This document shows positions 9,344-20,154 of a stretch of 64,000 nt of DNA, one piece after another. The stretch's first letter is position 1, and each line of letters opens with the position of its first letter. The notes beneath the pieces were generated by a model. That model ran no database searches. It had not been told where the DNA came from and saw nothing but the letters and a program-made list of their open reading frames with translations. Location of the stretch: contig CAWCWP010000002.1 of NCBI GenBank assembly GCA_963799315.1, positions 372,001 to 436,000 of the forward strand, written 5' to 3'. Both the position numbers and the translations under genes were made by a program. Source of the stretch: Parerythrobacter_A sp963799315 (GTDB lineage Bacteria; Pseudomonadota; Alphaproteobacteria; Sphingomonadales; Sphingomonadaceae).

Positions 9344-9361
9344 GCTTCGTGCCTCTTTCGC

Positions 9362-9942
9362 TTATCCGACCACAACCGTGGTATCGCCGGTGAATTCATA
9401 ATCCGGGACCAGCAGGTTGGTCGGGGCCGGACCTTTGCGGATGCGTCCGGCGGTGTCGTAATGGGAGCCGTGGCAAGGGCAGAAATAGCCCCCGTATTCG
9501 CCCTTGTTCTCGCCCTCTGCCGCGCCCAGCGGGACGCAGCCAAGATGGGTGCAGACGCCCATCGTGATGAGGATGTCGCGATGCCCCTCCTTGGTGCGGT
9601 CATCCAGGCTTTCGGCATCGCGCAGCGACCCTGTCGGTCGTGGCGTTCGCTTCCTGCATCTCGGCAGGGGTGAGGCGCTTCACGAACAGCGGCTGCTTGC
9701 GGAAGATCGCCTTGATGCTCTGGCCCGGCTCGATCGCGGCAACGTCCAGTTCGGTGCTGCTTTCGGCCAGCACGTCGGCGCTGGGCGCCATCTGGCTGAT
9801 CATCGGGAAAACCACGACCAGGCCGCCGATGCCTGCCGGCGCTGACCGCAGCGATGTTGATGAAATCGCGACGGCGCGGCTCGTCCGGCCCGCCGGGGGC
9901 CGGGTCCGTGGTCACCGTACCGGATAAATCAGTGCTCGTCAT
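9362..9942 (-). CDS. petA: Rieske iron-sulfur protein, bc1 complex (two frame breaks)
   Basis: The 2Fe-2S subunit that passes electrons from ubiquinol to cytochrome c1. The start at 9942 has an AGGAT seven bases upstream. A twin-arginine-like RRRDFINIAA lies before the membrane anchor. The cluster-binding motifs CTHLGC and CPCHGSHYD are intact near the C-terminus. The reading frame breaks twice, near 9835 and 9620. Joining the three frames gives a normal Rieske protein of about 193 residues. Because the bc1 complex is essential for most members of this group and all motifs are conserved, I treat the breaks as sequencing indels. Confidence 0.9.
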
Positions 9943-10109
9943 CGATCCTGCCTGTTGCCGCCGCGCATCGGTATCGCGGCCCGTCTGTGAACCGGGCGGT
10001 CTTGCAAGAAGACCCGCCACAGCTCTCGATTTGGGACTGCGTTAGCGCGCGTGGCGAAAACTGCCAACCGACTTTTTGGCACTCGCCATGCCGCAAGATG
10101 CAAGCGCAG

Positions 10110-10798
10110 TCAGGCGGGAAGGGCGATTACGCTTAGCTGGCGACCGCCGGTCGGCCTGCCGCGATGGGTGGCCCGGCGATAGGAGTGGAACGCATCCTCG
10201 CGTCGCATAGGTGTCGACGGCCAGCGTCCCGACGGAGCCGACACCGCCGCCGCGCAGCCGTCTCGATACATAAAGCGGCAAGTCGAACCGGTGATGGCCT
10301 GCACGTCCTTCGGCAAAGCAACCATCCGCGTTCGTATCGAAGCGGGCGCGAAAAGCGTCGTCGACCTCGTAGCTCGCCTGGTGGATGCACGGGCCGACCA
10401 CAGCCACCATGCGCGACGGGTCGCCGCCAAGCGTCACCATCGCCTGTATCGCTGCCTCCAGTACCCCGTCCAGCGCGCCCGCGCCATCCGGCATGGACCG
10501 CCGCAATGACGCCCGCGGTGGGATCGTGCAGCAGCACCGGCGCGCAGTCCGCCGTGACAATTCCCAGTGCCAGACCGGGCGTGGCAGTGACCAGTGCGTC
10601 GGCTTCCGGTTGCTGCACCGGCGAGAAAGGCGCGGAAGTAGTCACCGCGCGCGCCGAATGCACTTGTTTCACGCGAGCCAGCGGCGGAGAGCCGAGCGCG
10701 GACAGGTCCGGCTCGGACCCTTCCGGAGTGCCCTTGTAAAAGGCGTGGGGCACCCCTTCGAGCGCTGGCGCCACAATCCGGTCATCGTGCTCAACCAT
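10110..10798 (-). CDS. pgeF: peptidoglycan editing factor / YfiH-type purine nucleoside phosphorylase (two frame breaks)
   Basis: Member of the DUF152/YfiH (laccase-like, LACC1) family, described as copper- or zinc-dependent adenosine-acting enzymes that also edit peptidoglycan precursors. Metal-binding motifs are present: VKQVHSARA, TADCAPVLLHDP, AAVHAGWRG and VVGPCIHQASYEV. The frame breaks near 10475, where an extra G in a GG run after the HAGWRG motif restores the frame if removed, and near 10195, where one extra A has the same effect. The repaired protein has about 229 residues and ends in RQLSVIALPA. The start overlaps the pepN stop by eight bases, so it is probably coupled to pepN. Confidence 0.87.
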
Positions 10799-13482
10799 CG
10801 TCGAGCGACCGGCTCACTTGCTCCATCGTATCGCGCGACAGGCCGCGGCATGGCCGCGATTTTCTCCAGCTCGCCCCGCATCAGTGCCGCGCGCTTCGGC
10901 CTCGATCTTGCGCCAGCGTCCGAGCGACGGGACAAACCGCGCCGCCGTCTGCGCATTGATCGGGTCGAGTTCGCGAGATCAGGTCGCCGATCATGCGGTA
11001 TCCCTCGCCATCAGCAGCGTGGAACGCATGCGGATTGCCCGCAAACGCCATGTAAAGCGAGCGCACGCGGTTGGGGTTGCGCAGGGTGAAATCGGCATGT
11101 TTCGCCAGCGCCTTCACATGTTCGCGTGCCGAGGGATGCAGCGAAATCGCCTGTAGGGTGAACCACTTGTCGATGACCAGATCGTTGTCGCGGTAGCGGT
11201 TGTAGAAATCGATCAGCGCATCGGTGCGTGCCGCAGTCTGGAGCCCGGCAAGCACCATCAGCGCACCCTGCCGGTCGGTCATGTTGTCCGCCGCCCGGTA
11301 CTGGTCGCGCGCCAGATCGGATGCCCGCGCCGGATCGCCCGCCGCCAGATAGACCAGCGCCTGCGTTTTCACCTTGCGCGCGCCGCGTGCCGCCTGGTCG
11401 TGGCCATAGGGTATGGCGGAGGTGCGGCGGTGCAGTTCGGTGAACGGGTCGGCCAGCGCCGTGCCCAGCCACGCCTTCAGCCGCTCGCGTTCGGTATGGA
11501 AAGCGCCCGGATCGGCAGCGGGTACCTGTTCCATCAGATACGTCTGGCTGGGCAGCATCACCAGCTCGCCCCGCATCGCGTCGTCCAGCTTGGCATCGTC
11601 GAGAATGGCGGCAAGGGCGCGGTGAATATGCGCCTGCCCCGCCTCGCGCGCTGCATCGTCGAGCGTGCCGGTAGCAGCGGCTACGAGATGTCCGACGACC
11701 AACTCCTGCATCGCTTCGTAACGGGCAAAGGCGTCATCGTCCTGCGCGGCGAGGAAGACGAGATCTTCCGCCGGGGTGTCGCGTTCGATGGTGACGGGCG
11801 CGGAGAAGCCGCGATTGACGGACAGGACCGGGCGGCGTCGCAAACCCGTCAAACGTAAAACGTTTCGAGTCGTTATCGAGAACAACCAGTTCCTCGCCGC
11901 GATGCTGCCCGGTATTGCGATCCAGCAGCGCGATACGCAGCGGAATCGGCATTGCCGCCTTGTCGGTCTGGCCCGGCGTGTCGGGCACGGTCTGCGTCAG
12001 GTCCAGCGTGGCGGTATCGCCATCATGCGACAACGCCACGGTGACGCGCGGCGTACCGGCTTGCGAATACCAGCGGCGGAATTGCGTCAGGTCCAGCCCG
12101 GCACCGTCCTCGATCGCGGCAATGAAATCCTCGCACGTCGCGGCCTCGCCATCGTGGCGTTCGAAATAGAGATCGCACCCTTTGCGAAAGGCGTCGGGGC
12201 CGATCTGGAACGCGGCCAGCGTGCGCATCATGCGGATGACTTCGGCACCCTTGTTGTAGATCGTGCTGGTGTAGAAGTTGCTGATTTCGCGGAAACTGTC
12301 CGGGCGGATCGGGTGCGCCAGCGGGCCGCTGTCTTCGGGGAACTGGGCGGAGCGCAGGATACGGACATCCTCGATCCGCTTGACCGCTTCTCCCTGCATG
12401 TCCTGCGAAAACAGCTGATCGCGCAGGACGGTGAAGCCCTCTTTCAAGGACAGCTGGAACCAGTCGCGGCAAGTGACGCGGTTGCCGGACCAGTTGTGAA
12501 AATATTCGTGCGCGATCACGCCTTCGACCGCATCGTAATCGCCATCCGTCGCGGTGTCGGGGTCGGCCAGGACATACTTGGTATTGAAGACGTTCAGCCC
12601 CTTGTTCTCCATCGCGCCCATGTTGAAATCGGACACGGCCACGATGTTGTACAGGTCGAGATCGTATTCGCGTCCGAACACTTCCTCGTCCCAGGCCATC
12701 GCTTTCTTGAGCGATTCCAGAGCGTGCTGCGTGCGGCCTTCGTCGCCTTCGCGGACCCAGACATTGAGTTCGACCTCGCGGCCCGAACGCGTTGTAAAAG
12801 AACCGGAATTCGCTACCAGATCGCCCGCGACCAGCGCAAACAGATAGCTCGGCTTGGGCCACGGATCGTGCCATTGCGCCCAGTGCGTGCCGTCCGGCCC
12901 GTCGCCCGCATCGGTGCGGTTGCCATTGGCCAGCAGGATCGGGAATTCGGCCTTCGGGCCGGACATGCGGACGGTGTAGGTGCTGAGCACGTCGGGCCGG
13001 TCGGGGAAGAACGCAATGCGGCGGAAACCCTCGGCTTCGCACTGGGTGCACAGCATGCCGCCGCTGGCGAACAGGCCCATCAGCTGCGTGTTTTCCGCCG
13101 GATTTATGTGGGTGACGATGGCGACGACATGCTCGCCCGCTGGGACGGGTAGCGACAGGTTGCCGCCATCCAGATGCCAGTCTGTCGACCACTTCGCCAT
13201 CGACGGTGACCGATACCGGTTCGAGACCGTCGCCATTCAGGAACAGCGTATCGCTCGGTTCGGCATCGGGGTTGGGTTCGACGCTTCAGCGTTGCCGTCA
13301 CCTGCGTCTTGTTCCGCGCCGAGTTCGAAATCCAGCGACACCGCCGGAACGCGCCACGGATAGGGTTTGTAATCGGCGCGCAGGATAACGGGCGGGGCCT
13401 TTGGCTCCGGCGGGGCATCGGCCAGTTGCGGGTTCGGATTGGCGGGGTCGGGGCTGGCGGACGGGGAGCGGGCGATATCCAT
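10791..13482 (-). CDS. pepN: aminopeptidase N, M1 family (at least six frame breaks)
   Basis: A zinc aminopeptidase that removes N-terminal residues from peptides. Conserved parts include the substrate-binding GAMENKGLN and the zinc site HEYFHNW followed 18 residues later by a glutamate in LKEGFTV. A long helical C-terminal domain ends in GELEKIAAM and QVSRSLDD. The reading frame changes near 13310, 13285, 13190, 11845, 10960 and 10835. Corrected length is about 897 residues, matching the E. coli-type PepN. All catalytic residues survive, so the breaks look technical. The N-terminal Ala/Pro-rich extension begins at 13482 (MDIARSPSAS). Confidence 0.85.
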
Positions 13483-13526
13483 GTGGGGCTTGGCTTTCTC
13501 TTGGTGTTCGGGCTTACAACGCCGCG

Positions 13527-14298
13527 ATGCGCACAATGTTCATATTCGGGCTGGGTTATACGGCGAAGCGGCTGGCGGCTGCGCTGGAACAGGCGGGCTG
13601 GCGGGTGGCAAGCACCGGGTCCGACGGCAGCATGGCGTTCGACGACGACGATGCGGTGCGCGCCGGTCTGGAGCGGGCGACGCATGTGCTGTCGTCGGTG
13701 CCGCCCGCCGACGGCTGCGATCCGGTGCTGGCGCGGTATGGCGCGCTGCTTCGGAGACCGCTGGCTCGGCTACCTGTCTTCCACCGGCGTCTATGGCGAT
13801 GCGGGCGGGGCGTGGGTCGATGAAAGCGCCGCGACCGGCACCGGACGGCGGACGGCGCGCGCCGAAGCGGATGCCGAATGGCTGGAACGCGGCGCGCGGG
13901 TGTTCCGCCTGCCCGGCATTTACGGACCGGGGCGCAGCGCGCTGGACCGGGTGCGCAGCGGCAAGGCGCATCGTATAAAGTTGTCCGGACAAGTTTTCAG
14001 CCGGGTGCATGTCGAGGATATCGTCGCGGGCGTCATGGCGGGTCTGGAAGCACCGGCGGGCGCTTACAATCTGGCGGACGATCTGCCGACCAGCCAGAAT
14101 GCCGTGATCGAGGAAGCCTGCCGCCTGCTTCACGTGAAACACCCGCCATTGCAGACGATGGACGAGGCCGGGCTGTCGCCGATGGCGCGCGGTTTCTATG
14201 CCGAGAACCGCCGCGTCGCGAACGGCAAGGCGAAGCGGGTGCTTGGCTGGCAGCCGCAATTTCCGACATTTCGCGAGGGGCTGCGCTCGCTCGTCTAG
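13527..14298 (+). CDS. SDR/NAD-dependent epimerase-family protein, YeeZ-like (one frame break)
   Basis: A Rossmann-fold NAD(P)-binding protein. The N-terminus reads MFIFGLGYTAKRLAAAL (binding motif GxGxxA). A central YLSSTGVYGDAGGAWVDE replaces the classical catalytic Tyr-x-x-x-Lys surroundings, followed by FRLPGIYGPGRS and VHVEDIV. This pattern fits the YeeZ group of atypical SDRs with unknown substrates. A one-base break near 13745 separates the first 70 residues from the rest; the corrected protein has about 257 residues. The stop overlaps that of the convergent transporter by three bases. Two start codons, 13527 and 13536, are possible. Confidence 0.78.
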
Positions 14299-15176
14299 GC
14301 TTGCTTTGCGCGAAGCGCGACCGCCATGCCGACCAGCGCCAGCACCGCCCCCAGCACCGACAGCGCGGTCCATTCATACGCCTCCAGCACCGTCGAGATG
14401 ACCATTGCCACCACGATAACCAGGATGTTCTGATACGCCGCCCGCCCCGCGCCGATGGTGCGGATCAGCGTGTAATAGAGCGGGAACGTCACCACCGATC
14501 CCGCCAGCGCCAGCCACACCAGCCCGGCCCAGAACACCGGCGAGGCGGGGAACACCGGCGGCCCGTGCTCGAACCACGCCAGCGCGATATCGAAGCCGGT
14601 GCCGTACAGCATCGACCATGCCAGCAGGCTGACCATCGGCAGCGCCCGCCCCGTCGGCAGCGCCTGACAGACATTGGCGATGCTGGCCGCCAGGATGCCG
14701 CCAATGGCAAACGCAATGCCCAGCGCGACATTGCCGCCCAGCGGCGACAGCCGCGCCTCGTGCAGCAGCAGCAGCGAAATGCCCGCCAGCGCGACGACGC
14801 CGCCCAGATAAAAGCGCGCCGTCACCCGCTGCCCCAGCAGCCAGCGCCCTAGCAGCGCATTGGTCACGATCATCAGGCTGAACATCACCGCCACGATGCC
14901 CGAAGTCAGGTGCAATTCGGCGCGATAGACGAAGTTGAAATTGCCGCAGAACTGGGTGAGCCCGATGAACACCGCCAGCGCCTGCCCGTTGCGCCCGATG
15001 GCGAGCGAGCGGCCCATGATCCGCGCCACCACGAACATCGCCGGCGTCGCCAGCATGAAGCGCCACGCGATGGACCAGCTTGCGGGCACGGTGCCGATCT
15101 GACCGGTGATGACATACCAGGTGCTGCCCCAGATCAGCGCGACGATCAGGAACGCCGCGACGATGCGCGGCTGCAA
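14295..15176 (-). CDS. EamA/DMT-superfamily transporter
   Basis: A 293-residue inner-membrane protein with ten hydrophobic helices in two EamA repeats. It begins IVAAFLIVALIWGSTWYVI, the typical first helix with its WGS motif. Substrates in this family range from amino acids to nucleotide sugars and cannot be assigned here. The most plausible start is a TTG at 15176, because an in-frame stop (that of ltaE) lies about 36 bases upstream and no ATG intervenes. It follows ltaE closely on the same strand, so the two may form an operon in which the transporter exports or imports a small amino compound. Confidence 0.82.
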   Translation of the reverse strand: MQPRIVAAFLIVALIWGSTWYVITGQIGTVPASWSIAWRFMLATPAMFVVARIMGRSLAIGRNGQALAVFIGLTQFCGNFNFVYRAELHLTSGIVAVMFSLMIVTNALLGRWLLGQRVTARFYLGGVVALAGISLLLLHEARLSPLGGNVALGIAFAIGGILAASIANVCQALPTGRALPMVSLLAWSMLYGTGFDIALAWFEHGPPVFPASPVFWAGLVWLALAGSVVTFPLYYTLIRTIGAGRAAYQNILVIVVAMVISTVLEAYEWTALSVLGAVLALVGMAVALRAKQA

Positions 15177-15209
15177 CAGCGCCTGTGTTTCGGTCGATCC
15201 GGGCTGCGG

Positions 15210-16205
15210 TCACAAGTTGGCGACGGCTTTTGCGAGTGCGCTGGCCGCGTGCGCGTCGCTGTTCCACGCGGTCACGAACCGCGCGGCATCGCTGCCCCAG
15301 TCGTAGAAGCCGAAGCCCTGTTCGCGCAACGCCGCGCGTTCGTCGGCGGTGCAGCGCACGAACAGCTCGTTTGCTTCGACCGGATGCATCAGCCGCTCGC
15401 CGCACGACGCCGGCGATTTCGGCGGCGGCGGCATTGGCGGCGCGCGCGTTTTCCAGCCACAGGTCGCCTTCCAGCATGGCGACGAGCTGCGCTGCGAGGA
15501 AGCGGCCCTTGGATTGCAGATGCCCTGCGCGCTTGCGGCGATAGCGGGCAACGTCGGCCAGCGCGGTGTCGAAGAACACGATGGCCTCGGCGCTCATCGC
15601 GCCGTTCTTCACACAGCCGAAACTGAGCGCCTGCGCCGGACCGACCGCCTCGGCCGGGGTGCAATCGAGGAAAGCGACCGCATTGGCGAACCGTGCCCCG
15701 TCGACATGCAGCGGCAGGCCGCGCTCTTCGGCCAATGCACCGATGGCGGCGAGTTCGGCGGGGCGATAGCAGCGCCCGTATTCGCTGCCTGCGTGAGGGA
15801 GATCGCATGCGGCTGCACCTGGTGCACGTCGTCACGGATCGGGTCGATCACGGCGCCGATGGCATCGGGCGTCAGCTTCGCGCCCTCTCCCTCCGCCAGC
15901 AGCAGCTTCGCGCCATGCAGGTAGAACCCCGGCGCACCGCCCTCGTCCTGTTCGATATGCGCCTCGCGGTGGCAGACCACGCCGCCATGCGGGGGCACCA
16001 TCGTGGCCAGCGCCAGGCAATTCGCAGCCGTGCCGGTCGCCACCCACAGCACCGCGCATTCGCGCCCGAACAGGTCGGTGAAACGCGCATCCAGTTCGCG
16101 CGACAGGGCATCGCCGTCATAGGGCGCATCGGCGGTGTCGGTATCGCGCATCGCGTCCCAGACGCGGGGATGGACGGCGGCGGCATTGTCGGACAGGAAT
16201 TGCAT
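15210..16205 (-). CDS. ltaE: low-specificity L-threonine aldolase (two frame breaks)
   Basis: A PLP enzyme cleaving L-threonine or allo-threonine to glycine and acetaldehyde. The start MQFLSDNAAAVHP is typical of the family. The PLP lysine is in LSFGCVKNGAMSAE, and LHVDGARFANA carries the cofactor aspartate. Frame breaks lie near 15785 and 15405. The repaired length of about 331 residues is normal. The final segment FGFYDWGSDAARFVTAW ends at a TGA at 15210. It sits just upstream of an EamA transporter. Confidence 0.87.
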
Positions 16206-16255
16206 TGCGCGCTGTCCTAACCCACCTTGGAACCAGCGCAAGATGGAGAAACGCG

Positions 16256-16565
16256 ATGGCTGCCGGTAAAGCAAATGTGACGATCACCCATTCCGACACG
16301 CAAAGCGGCGGCGGGCGCTATGTCGCCGAAGTCGGCGGCAGCGGGCATACCGGCCATCTCGACTGGGAACCAAAAGGCGAAAGGCGTGCGCGTCGCAACC
16401 CACACCATCGTGCCGCGCGAAATCGGCGGGCAGGGCGTGGCGGCCCGGCTGGTCGATGCGCTGGTCGCCGATGCGAAGGAACATGGCTTCAAGATCGTGC
16501 CGCAGTGTTCCTATGTCGAAAAGAAATTCGACGAGAACCCGGACTGGTCGGACGTGCGTGCTTAA
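16256..16565 (+). CDS. small GNAT-like N-acetyltransferase, YjdJ type (one frame break)
   Basis: About 103 residues, the length of the minimal GNAT proteins of the Yjdj/GNAT-CG group. The C-terminal half carries the acetyl-CoA binding pattern VPREIGGQGVAARLVDALV, then the family ending KIVPQCSYVEKKFDENPDWSDV. A one-base break near 16373 separates it from the N-terminal beta strands. No substrate can be named; the group is widely distributed and largely uncharacterised. It is divergent from ltaE with 50 bases between the start codons. Confidence 0.8.
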
Positions 16566-16619
16566 ATAGGGCGCATTTAAATAGGGCGCGCGTATATCAA
16601 GTGCTCGGGCTAGCGCGCT

Positions 16620-18182
16620 TCACGCAAGTTCGGAGAAATCGTTCGCGGTAATGCTGCGGATTACTGCGTGGTGTAACGCTTCCGCGCGCGCCAGCGGCAG
16701 ACCGTTCAGCGCCAGTGTGCCTCCTGCCAGACCTAGCTTGAGGTGGGCATAGCCACGCCGTTGCGCGACTGGCCCGCGCACTATTTCCGAAGATTGCAGC
16801 TTGATGCGTGAGGCAATCGACAGCTCGGGAGAAAAATAGCCTTCCTGCGCGAAGAGCTGCGTGTCGCTAACCGCGTTTTTCTCGAACCGCCAAGCCCAGG
16901 CGGAAACCATTGCCGCCGCAATGGCAAGCGCCAGCGGAAGCAACGCCCAACCCGGCGGTGCGAAAACTGCGACCGGGATTGCAATCGCGGCTATCGACAC
17001 GAAGTCGAACAGCGCGCTGTCGAAGCGATAACGACGACTGGGCCGGTGCCAGTCCGCTCCGGTCGCAGGCATGAACCCGGCGGCGCGGATGATGGGGTCC
17101 AGCTCGGCCAGTTGCGCGAACGGCGCGACGTCGTGGCTAGCCGAGCCTGCGTCCTGCGCGAGGCTGACGAGCTTCAACCCGTGCCAGCCGCCACCCGCTC
17201 CAAAGCGCCGCCGGATCGCGCCGGTGGTGATTTTCAGCGCCTGCACCCGGTGGACGGGCATGACGACATCGGTGCGCGTGAACAGCCCACGCCGCCGCCG
17301 GAAGCCCTTGGCGGTGCGTTCGAGCAAAAAGTCCCAGTCGCGCGCCACTGTGCGGATAACGCCGGTGGCAAAGCCGACCACCAGCAGCGACGCGAGCGCG
17401 ATCACGCCGCCCGCCACCTGCGCCAGCGGACCAAGCCCCGCCAGCTGCGCGCCCGGTCCGGCCAGCCGCGCCTCCCACGCATCGAAATCCCACAGCTCGA
17501 ACGGCAGCAGGACATCGAATTGCTGGGTCAGGCCCGCCAGCACGGCGACCACCGCCAGCGAAAAATTGAACAGGCCGAACAGCAGCAGCCGCTGTGGCGT
17601 CATGCGGAACAGGATTTCGGCTGGCGGTTCCGCGGCAGGTGCGGCTGTCCCGGTCGCGGTGGCGTCGGAGACGACCACCTCGCGCCGGTCGCGGACCAGC
17701 TCGCGCAGCCGCGCGCCCTCGGCTTCGGTGAGGTAGGTAAGCGCGATCTCCTCCCCGCCGCCCGCACCGGTTTCGAATCGCACCGCTGTCAGGCCGAGCA
17801 GGCGCGGCACGAATGCCTGTTCGAGGCTGACATCCTGGATGCGCTCATAAGGGACAGAGCGCGCAGTCCGGGCGAACAACCCGCTTTCCACACGGATATC
17901 GTCCGCGCCCACCGTGTAGGTAAAGCGCAGCCAGCGCAGATAGGCCCCGCCCATCGCGAACAGCAGCAGGGCTGCCAGAATAAGCGATGCTGCAAGAACC
18001 CAGCTTTCGGAATTGCGGGTACTGAAAAAACCGGCTGCTGCCGGAAAGGCCAAACTGCGCAGGCCGGTAATCCCCTGGGCCAGCACGCCAAGCGGGTTCG
18101 TCCGCTGCGGGGCGGGCTCAGGCTTCGCGGTGACGGGAACGCTCGCGCTCGCTCGTGCCGGCGGCGCATCCGGCCCTGTCAT
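16620..18182 (-). CDS. bPH2-domain membrane protein, YdbT-like
   Basis: A 520-residue membrane protein with repeated bacterial pleckstrin-like (bPH2, DUF304) domains, each preceded by pairs of hydrophobic helices. The first domain shows YTVGADDIRVESGLFARTARSVPYERIQDVSLEQ, where the R-x-x-P-Y-x-R-I-Q-x-V core is the family hallmark. The second includes RRRRGLFTRTDVVMPVHRVQALKI, and a third, weaker one ends the protein. The N-terminal 40 residues are Pro/Ala-rich. It overlaps the smaller bPH2 gene by four bases, the usual YdbS-YdbT pair. Function is unknown; membrane or envelope homeostasis has been suggested for the family. Confidence 0.85.
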   Translation of the reverse strand: MTGPDAPPARASASVPVTAKPEPAPQRTNPLGVLAQGITGLRSLAFPAAAGFFSTRNSESWVLAASLILAALLLFAMGGAYLRWLRFTYTVGADDIRVESGLFARTARSVPYERIQDVSLEQAFVPRLLGLTAVRFETGAGGGEEIALTYLTEAEGARLRELVRDRREVVVSDATATGTAAPAAEPPAEILFRMTPQRLLLFGLFNFSLAVVAVLAGLTQQFDVLLPFELWDFDAWEARLAGPGAQLAGLGPLAQVAGGVIALASLLVVGFATGVIRTVARDWDFLLERTAKGFRRRRGLFTRTDVVMPVHRVQALKITTGAIRRRFGAGGGWHGLKLVSLAQDAGSASHDVAPFAQLAELDPIIRAAGFMPATGADWHRPSRRYRFDSALFDFVSIAAIAIPVAVFAPPGWALLPLALAIAAAMVSAWAWRFEKNAVSDTQLFAQEGYFSPELSIASRIKLQSSEIVRGPVAQRRGYAHLKLGLAGGTLALNGLPLARAEALHHAVIRSITANDFSELA

Positions 18183-18703
18183 TGCAATTCGCGCTTGATA
18201 TGCTGCCGGATCGTCTCGCGCATGGCGGCGGCATCGTCGCTGGCCAGGCCGGGCAGGTTTACGGACGCGTTGTGAACCCCGGCGGTGTGTACGGTCAGAG
18301 TCGACAGCCCGTGCATCCGCTCCAACGGACCCTGCTCCACATCGATATGCTGCACCCGCCCGAACGGCACCACACTGTCATGCCGGAACCACAGCCCGCG
18401 CACCACGCGCAGCCGGTCGGAGCCCATATCGTAACCGCGCGCGATGTAGCGGCGATGCGGCAGGCGCAACACGACCGCCACCGCGACCAGCAGCACCGGC
18501 CCGATCACGACGCCGAACGGCAGGTACCCGCTCGCCTCTGCGACGATGGCACCGATGACGAAAGGCAAGGCAGTGATGATGGTGCGAATGCGGGTGAGCG
18601 ACACGAAACGCGGGTCCACCGGCGTCAACGCGCGGGCTGCGTCGTTCTGGTCGGCTTCGGCTTTGGTTTCCGCCGGGGCTGGCACTGCGATATCGGACAT
18701 CAT
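18179..18703 (-). CDS. bPH2-domain membrane protein, YdbS-like
   Basis: A 174-residue partner of the preceding gene. After a charged N-terminus of about 45 residues come two adjacent hydrophobic helices (TIITALPFVIGAIVAEASGY and a second). A single bPH2 domain follows with RVVRGLWFRHDSVVPFGRVQHIDVEQGPLERM. The stop/start overlap of four bases with the YdbT-like gene indicates translational coupling. Its start is in a short intergenic region that also holds tRNA-Thr on the same strand. Confidence 0.85.
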   Translation of the reverse strand: MMSDIAVPAPAETKAEADQNDAARALTPVDPRFVSLTRIRTIITALPFVIGAIVAEASGYLPFGVVIGPVLLVAVAVVLRLPHRRYIARGYDMGSDRLRVVRGLWFRHDSVVPFGRVQHIDVEQGPLERMHGLSTLTVHTAGVHNASVNLPGLASDDAAAMRETIRQHIKRELQ

Positions 18704-18755
18704 ACCCCGACCGGTCTAACCGGCGGGGCGGACGGCACAAGAGGAGAAAAGGAAA

Positions 18756-18830
18756 TGGTGCTGCTGGGGAGGATCGAACTCCCGGCCTCACCCTTACCAA
18801 GGGTGTGCTCTACCACTGAGCTACAGCAGC
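18756..18830 (-). tRNA. tRNA-Thr (anticodon GGT)
   Basis: On the minus strand a 75-base tRNA starts GCTGCTGTAGCTC and ends with an encoded CCA. The acceptor stem pairs GCTGCTG with CAGCAGC. The anticodon loop TTGGTAA within a CACCC/GGGTG stem gives anticodon GGT. D-arm and T-arm (GAGTTCGATCC) are canonical. Confidence 0.97.
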
Positions 18831-18935
18831 GTATCACCAAGTCGCGGGCCTATTGGCGCTTGCCCCTCTCAAGTCAAGGATTGCGGTTTCGTGTGCGACT
18901 TGAATTGCGCCTGTCATAGCCGCTATCCCTTAACG

Positions 18936-19064
18936 ATGTCCGATGCGCCCAAACCTTTCGATGCAGCCCTTACGCGCGAAGAGCGGCTGGCCGCCAAGCT
19001 GCGCGAGAACCTGAGGCGACGCAAGGCACAAGGGCGCGCGGCAAGCGACACCTCGCAGAAATAG
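18936..19064 (+). CDS. small basic conserved protein (42 aa)
   Basis: A 42-residue frame starting MSDAPKPFDAALTREERLAA and ending in a TAG. The second half is strongly basic and helical (KLRENLRRRKAQGRA). Short proteins of this type, with an acidic-then-basic charge pattern, recur in Sphingomonadales next to unrelated genes. I recognise the style but not a function. Codon use is like that of the neighbours. It lies between tRNA-Thr and prs; about 120 bases separate it from prs. Confidence 0.6.
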   Translation: MSDAPKPFDAALTREERLAAKLRENLRRRKAQGRAASDTSQK

Positions 19065-19197
19065 CGCAGCCGCTTTCCCCACATGCGCGCGTGCCCTGTG
19101 TTGCAAAGCGATGACGCCCCGCTAAGCCATCCCCGTCCGCCTGTGCAGCGCCGCCGAATCGGGGCGCGGGGGCGGGTGCCGGATGCAGGACACGCTT

Positions 19198-20133
19198 ATG
19201 AAACTCATGGCCGCCAATTCGAACCTGCCGCTGGCCCGCGCGATTGCCGCCTATCTGGAAATGCCGCTGGTCGATGCCGGGGTGCGCCGGTTCGCGGACG
19301 AGGAAATTTTCGTCGAGATTCACGAAAACGTGCGCGGCGAGGATGTCTTTCTCGTCCAGTCCACCAGCTACCCCGCCAATGACAATCTGATGGAATTGCT
19401 GATCTGCATCGATGCGTGCCGCCGCGCCTCGGCCAAGCGGATCACCGCCGTCGTCCCCTATTTCGGCTATGCCCGGCAGGACCGCAAACCCGGCCCGCGC
19501 ACGCCGATCTCGGCCAAGCTGGTCGCCAACCTCATCACCGAGGCGGGCGCCGACCGGGTGCTGGCGGTCGATCTGCATGCGGGGCAGATCCAGGGCTTCT
19601 TCGATATCCCGACCGACAATCTCTATGCCGCGCCGGTCATGGCGGCGGATATCCAGGCGCGGTATGGCGACCGCAACCTGATGGTGGTCAGCCCCGATGT
19701 CGGCGGCGTGGTGCGCGCCCGCGCGCTGGCCAAGCGGCTCGACAACGCGCCGCTCGCCATCGTCGACAAGCGCCGCGACCGGCCGGGCGAGAGCGAAGTG
19801 ATGAACATCATCGGCGACGTGCAGGGCCAGGATTGCGTGATGATCGACGATATCATCGATTCGGGCGGCACGCTGTGCAATGCGGCGCAGGCGCTGCTGG
19901 ATTCCGGCGCGAATTCGGTCGCCGCCTATATCACGCACGGGGTGCTGTCGGGCGGCGCGGTGGCGCGTGTGAACAGCAGTGCGCTGACCGAGCTGGTCAT
20001 CACCGACACCATCCGCCCCGCCGATGCCGCCGACGACAGCGACCGCATCCGCATCCTGACCATCGCCCCCCTCATCGGCGAAGCGGTGCGCCGCATCGCG
20101 GACGAAAGCAGCGTCAGCTCGCTGTTCGATTGA
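19198..20133 (+). CDS. prs: ribose-phosphate pyrophosphokinase
   Basis: Makes PRPP from ribose 5-phosphate and ATP for purine, pyrimidine, histidine and NAD synthesis. The 311 residues include FADEEIFVEIHENVRGEDVF, the catalytic flexible loop YFGYARQDRKPGPR, VDLHAGQIQGFFD, and the PRPP-binding DDIIDSGGTLCNA. The ATG at 19198 is preferred over the one at 19183: it has AGGA about nine bases upstream and gives the usual MKLMA start. Confidence 0.97.
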   Translation: MKLMAANSNLPLARAIAAYLEMPLVDAGVRRFADEEIFVEIHENVRGEDVFLVQSTSYPANDNLMELLICIDACRRASAKRITAVVPYFGYARQDRKPGPRTPISAKLVANLITEAGADRVLAVDLHAGQIQGFFDIPTDNLYAAPVMAADIQARYGDRNLMVVSPDVGGVVRARALAKRLDNAPLAIVDKRRDRPGESEVMNIIGDVQGQDCVMIDDIIDSGGTLCNAAQALLDSGANSVAAYITHGVLSGGAVARVNSSALTELVITDTIRPADAADDSDRIRILTIAPLIGEAVRRIADESSVSSLFD

Positions 20134-20154
20134 TCGATACGCACCAGCTGCGGT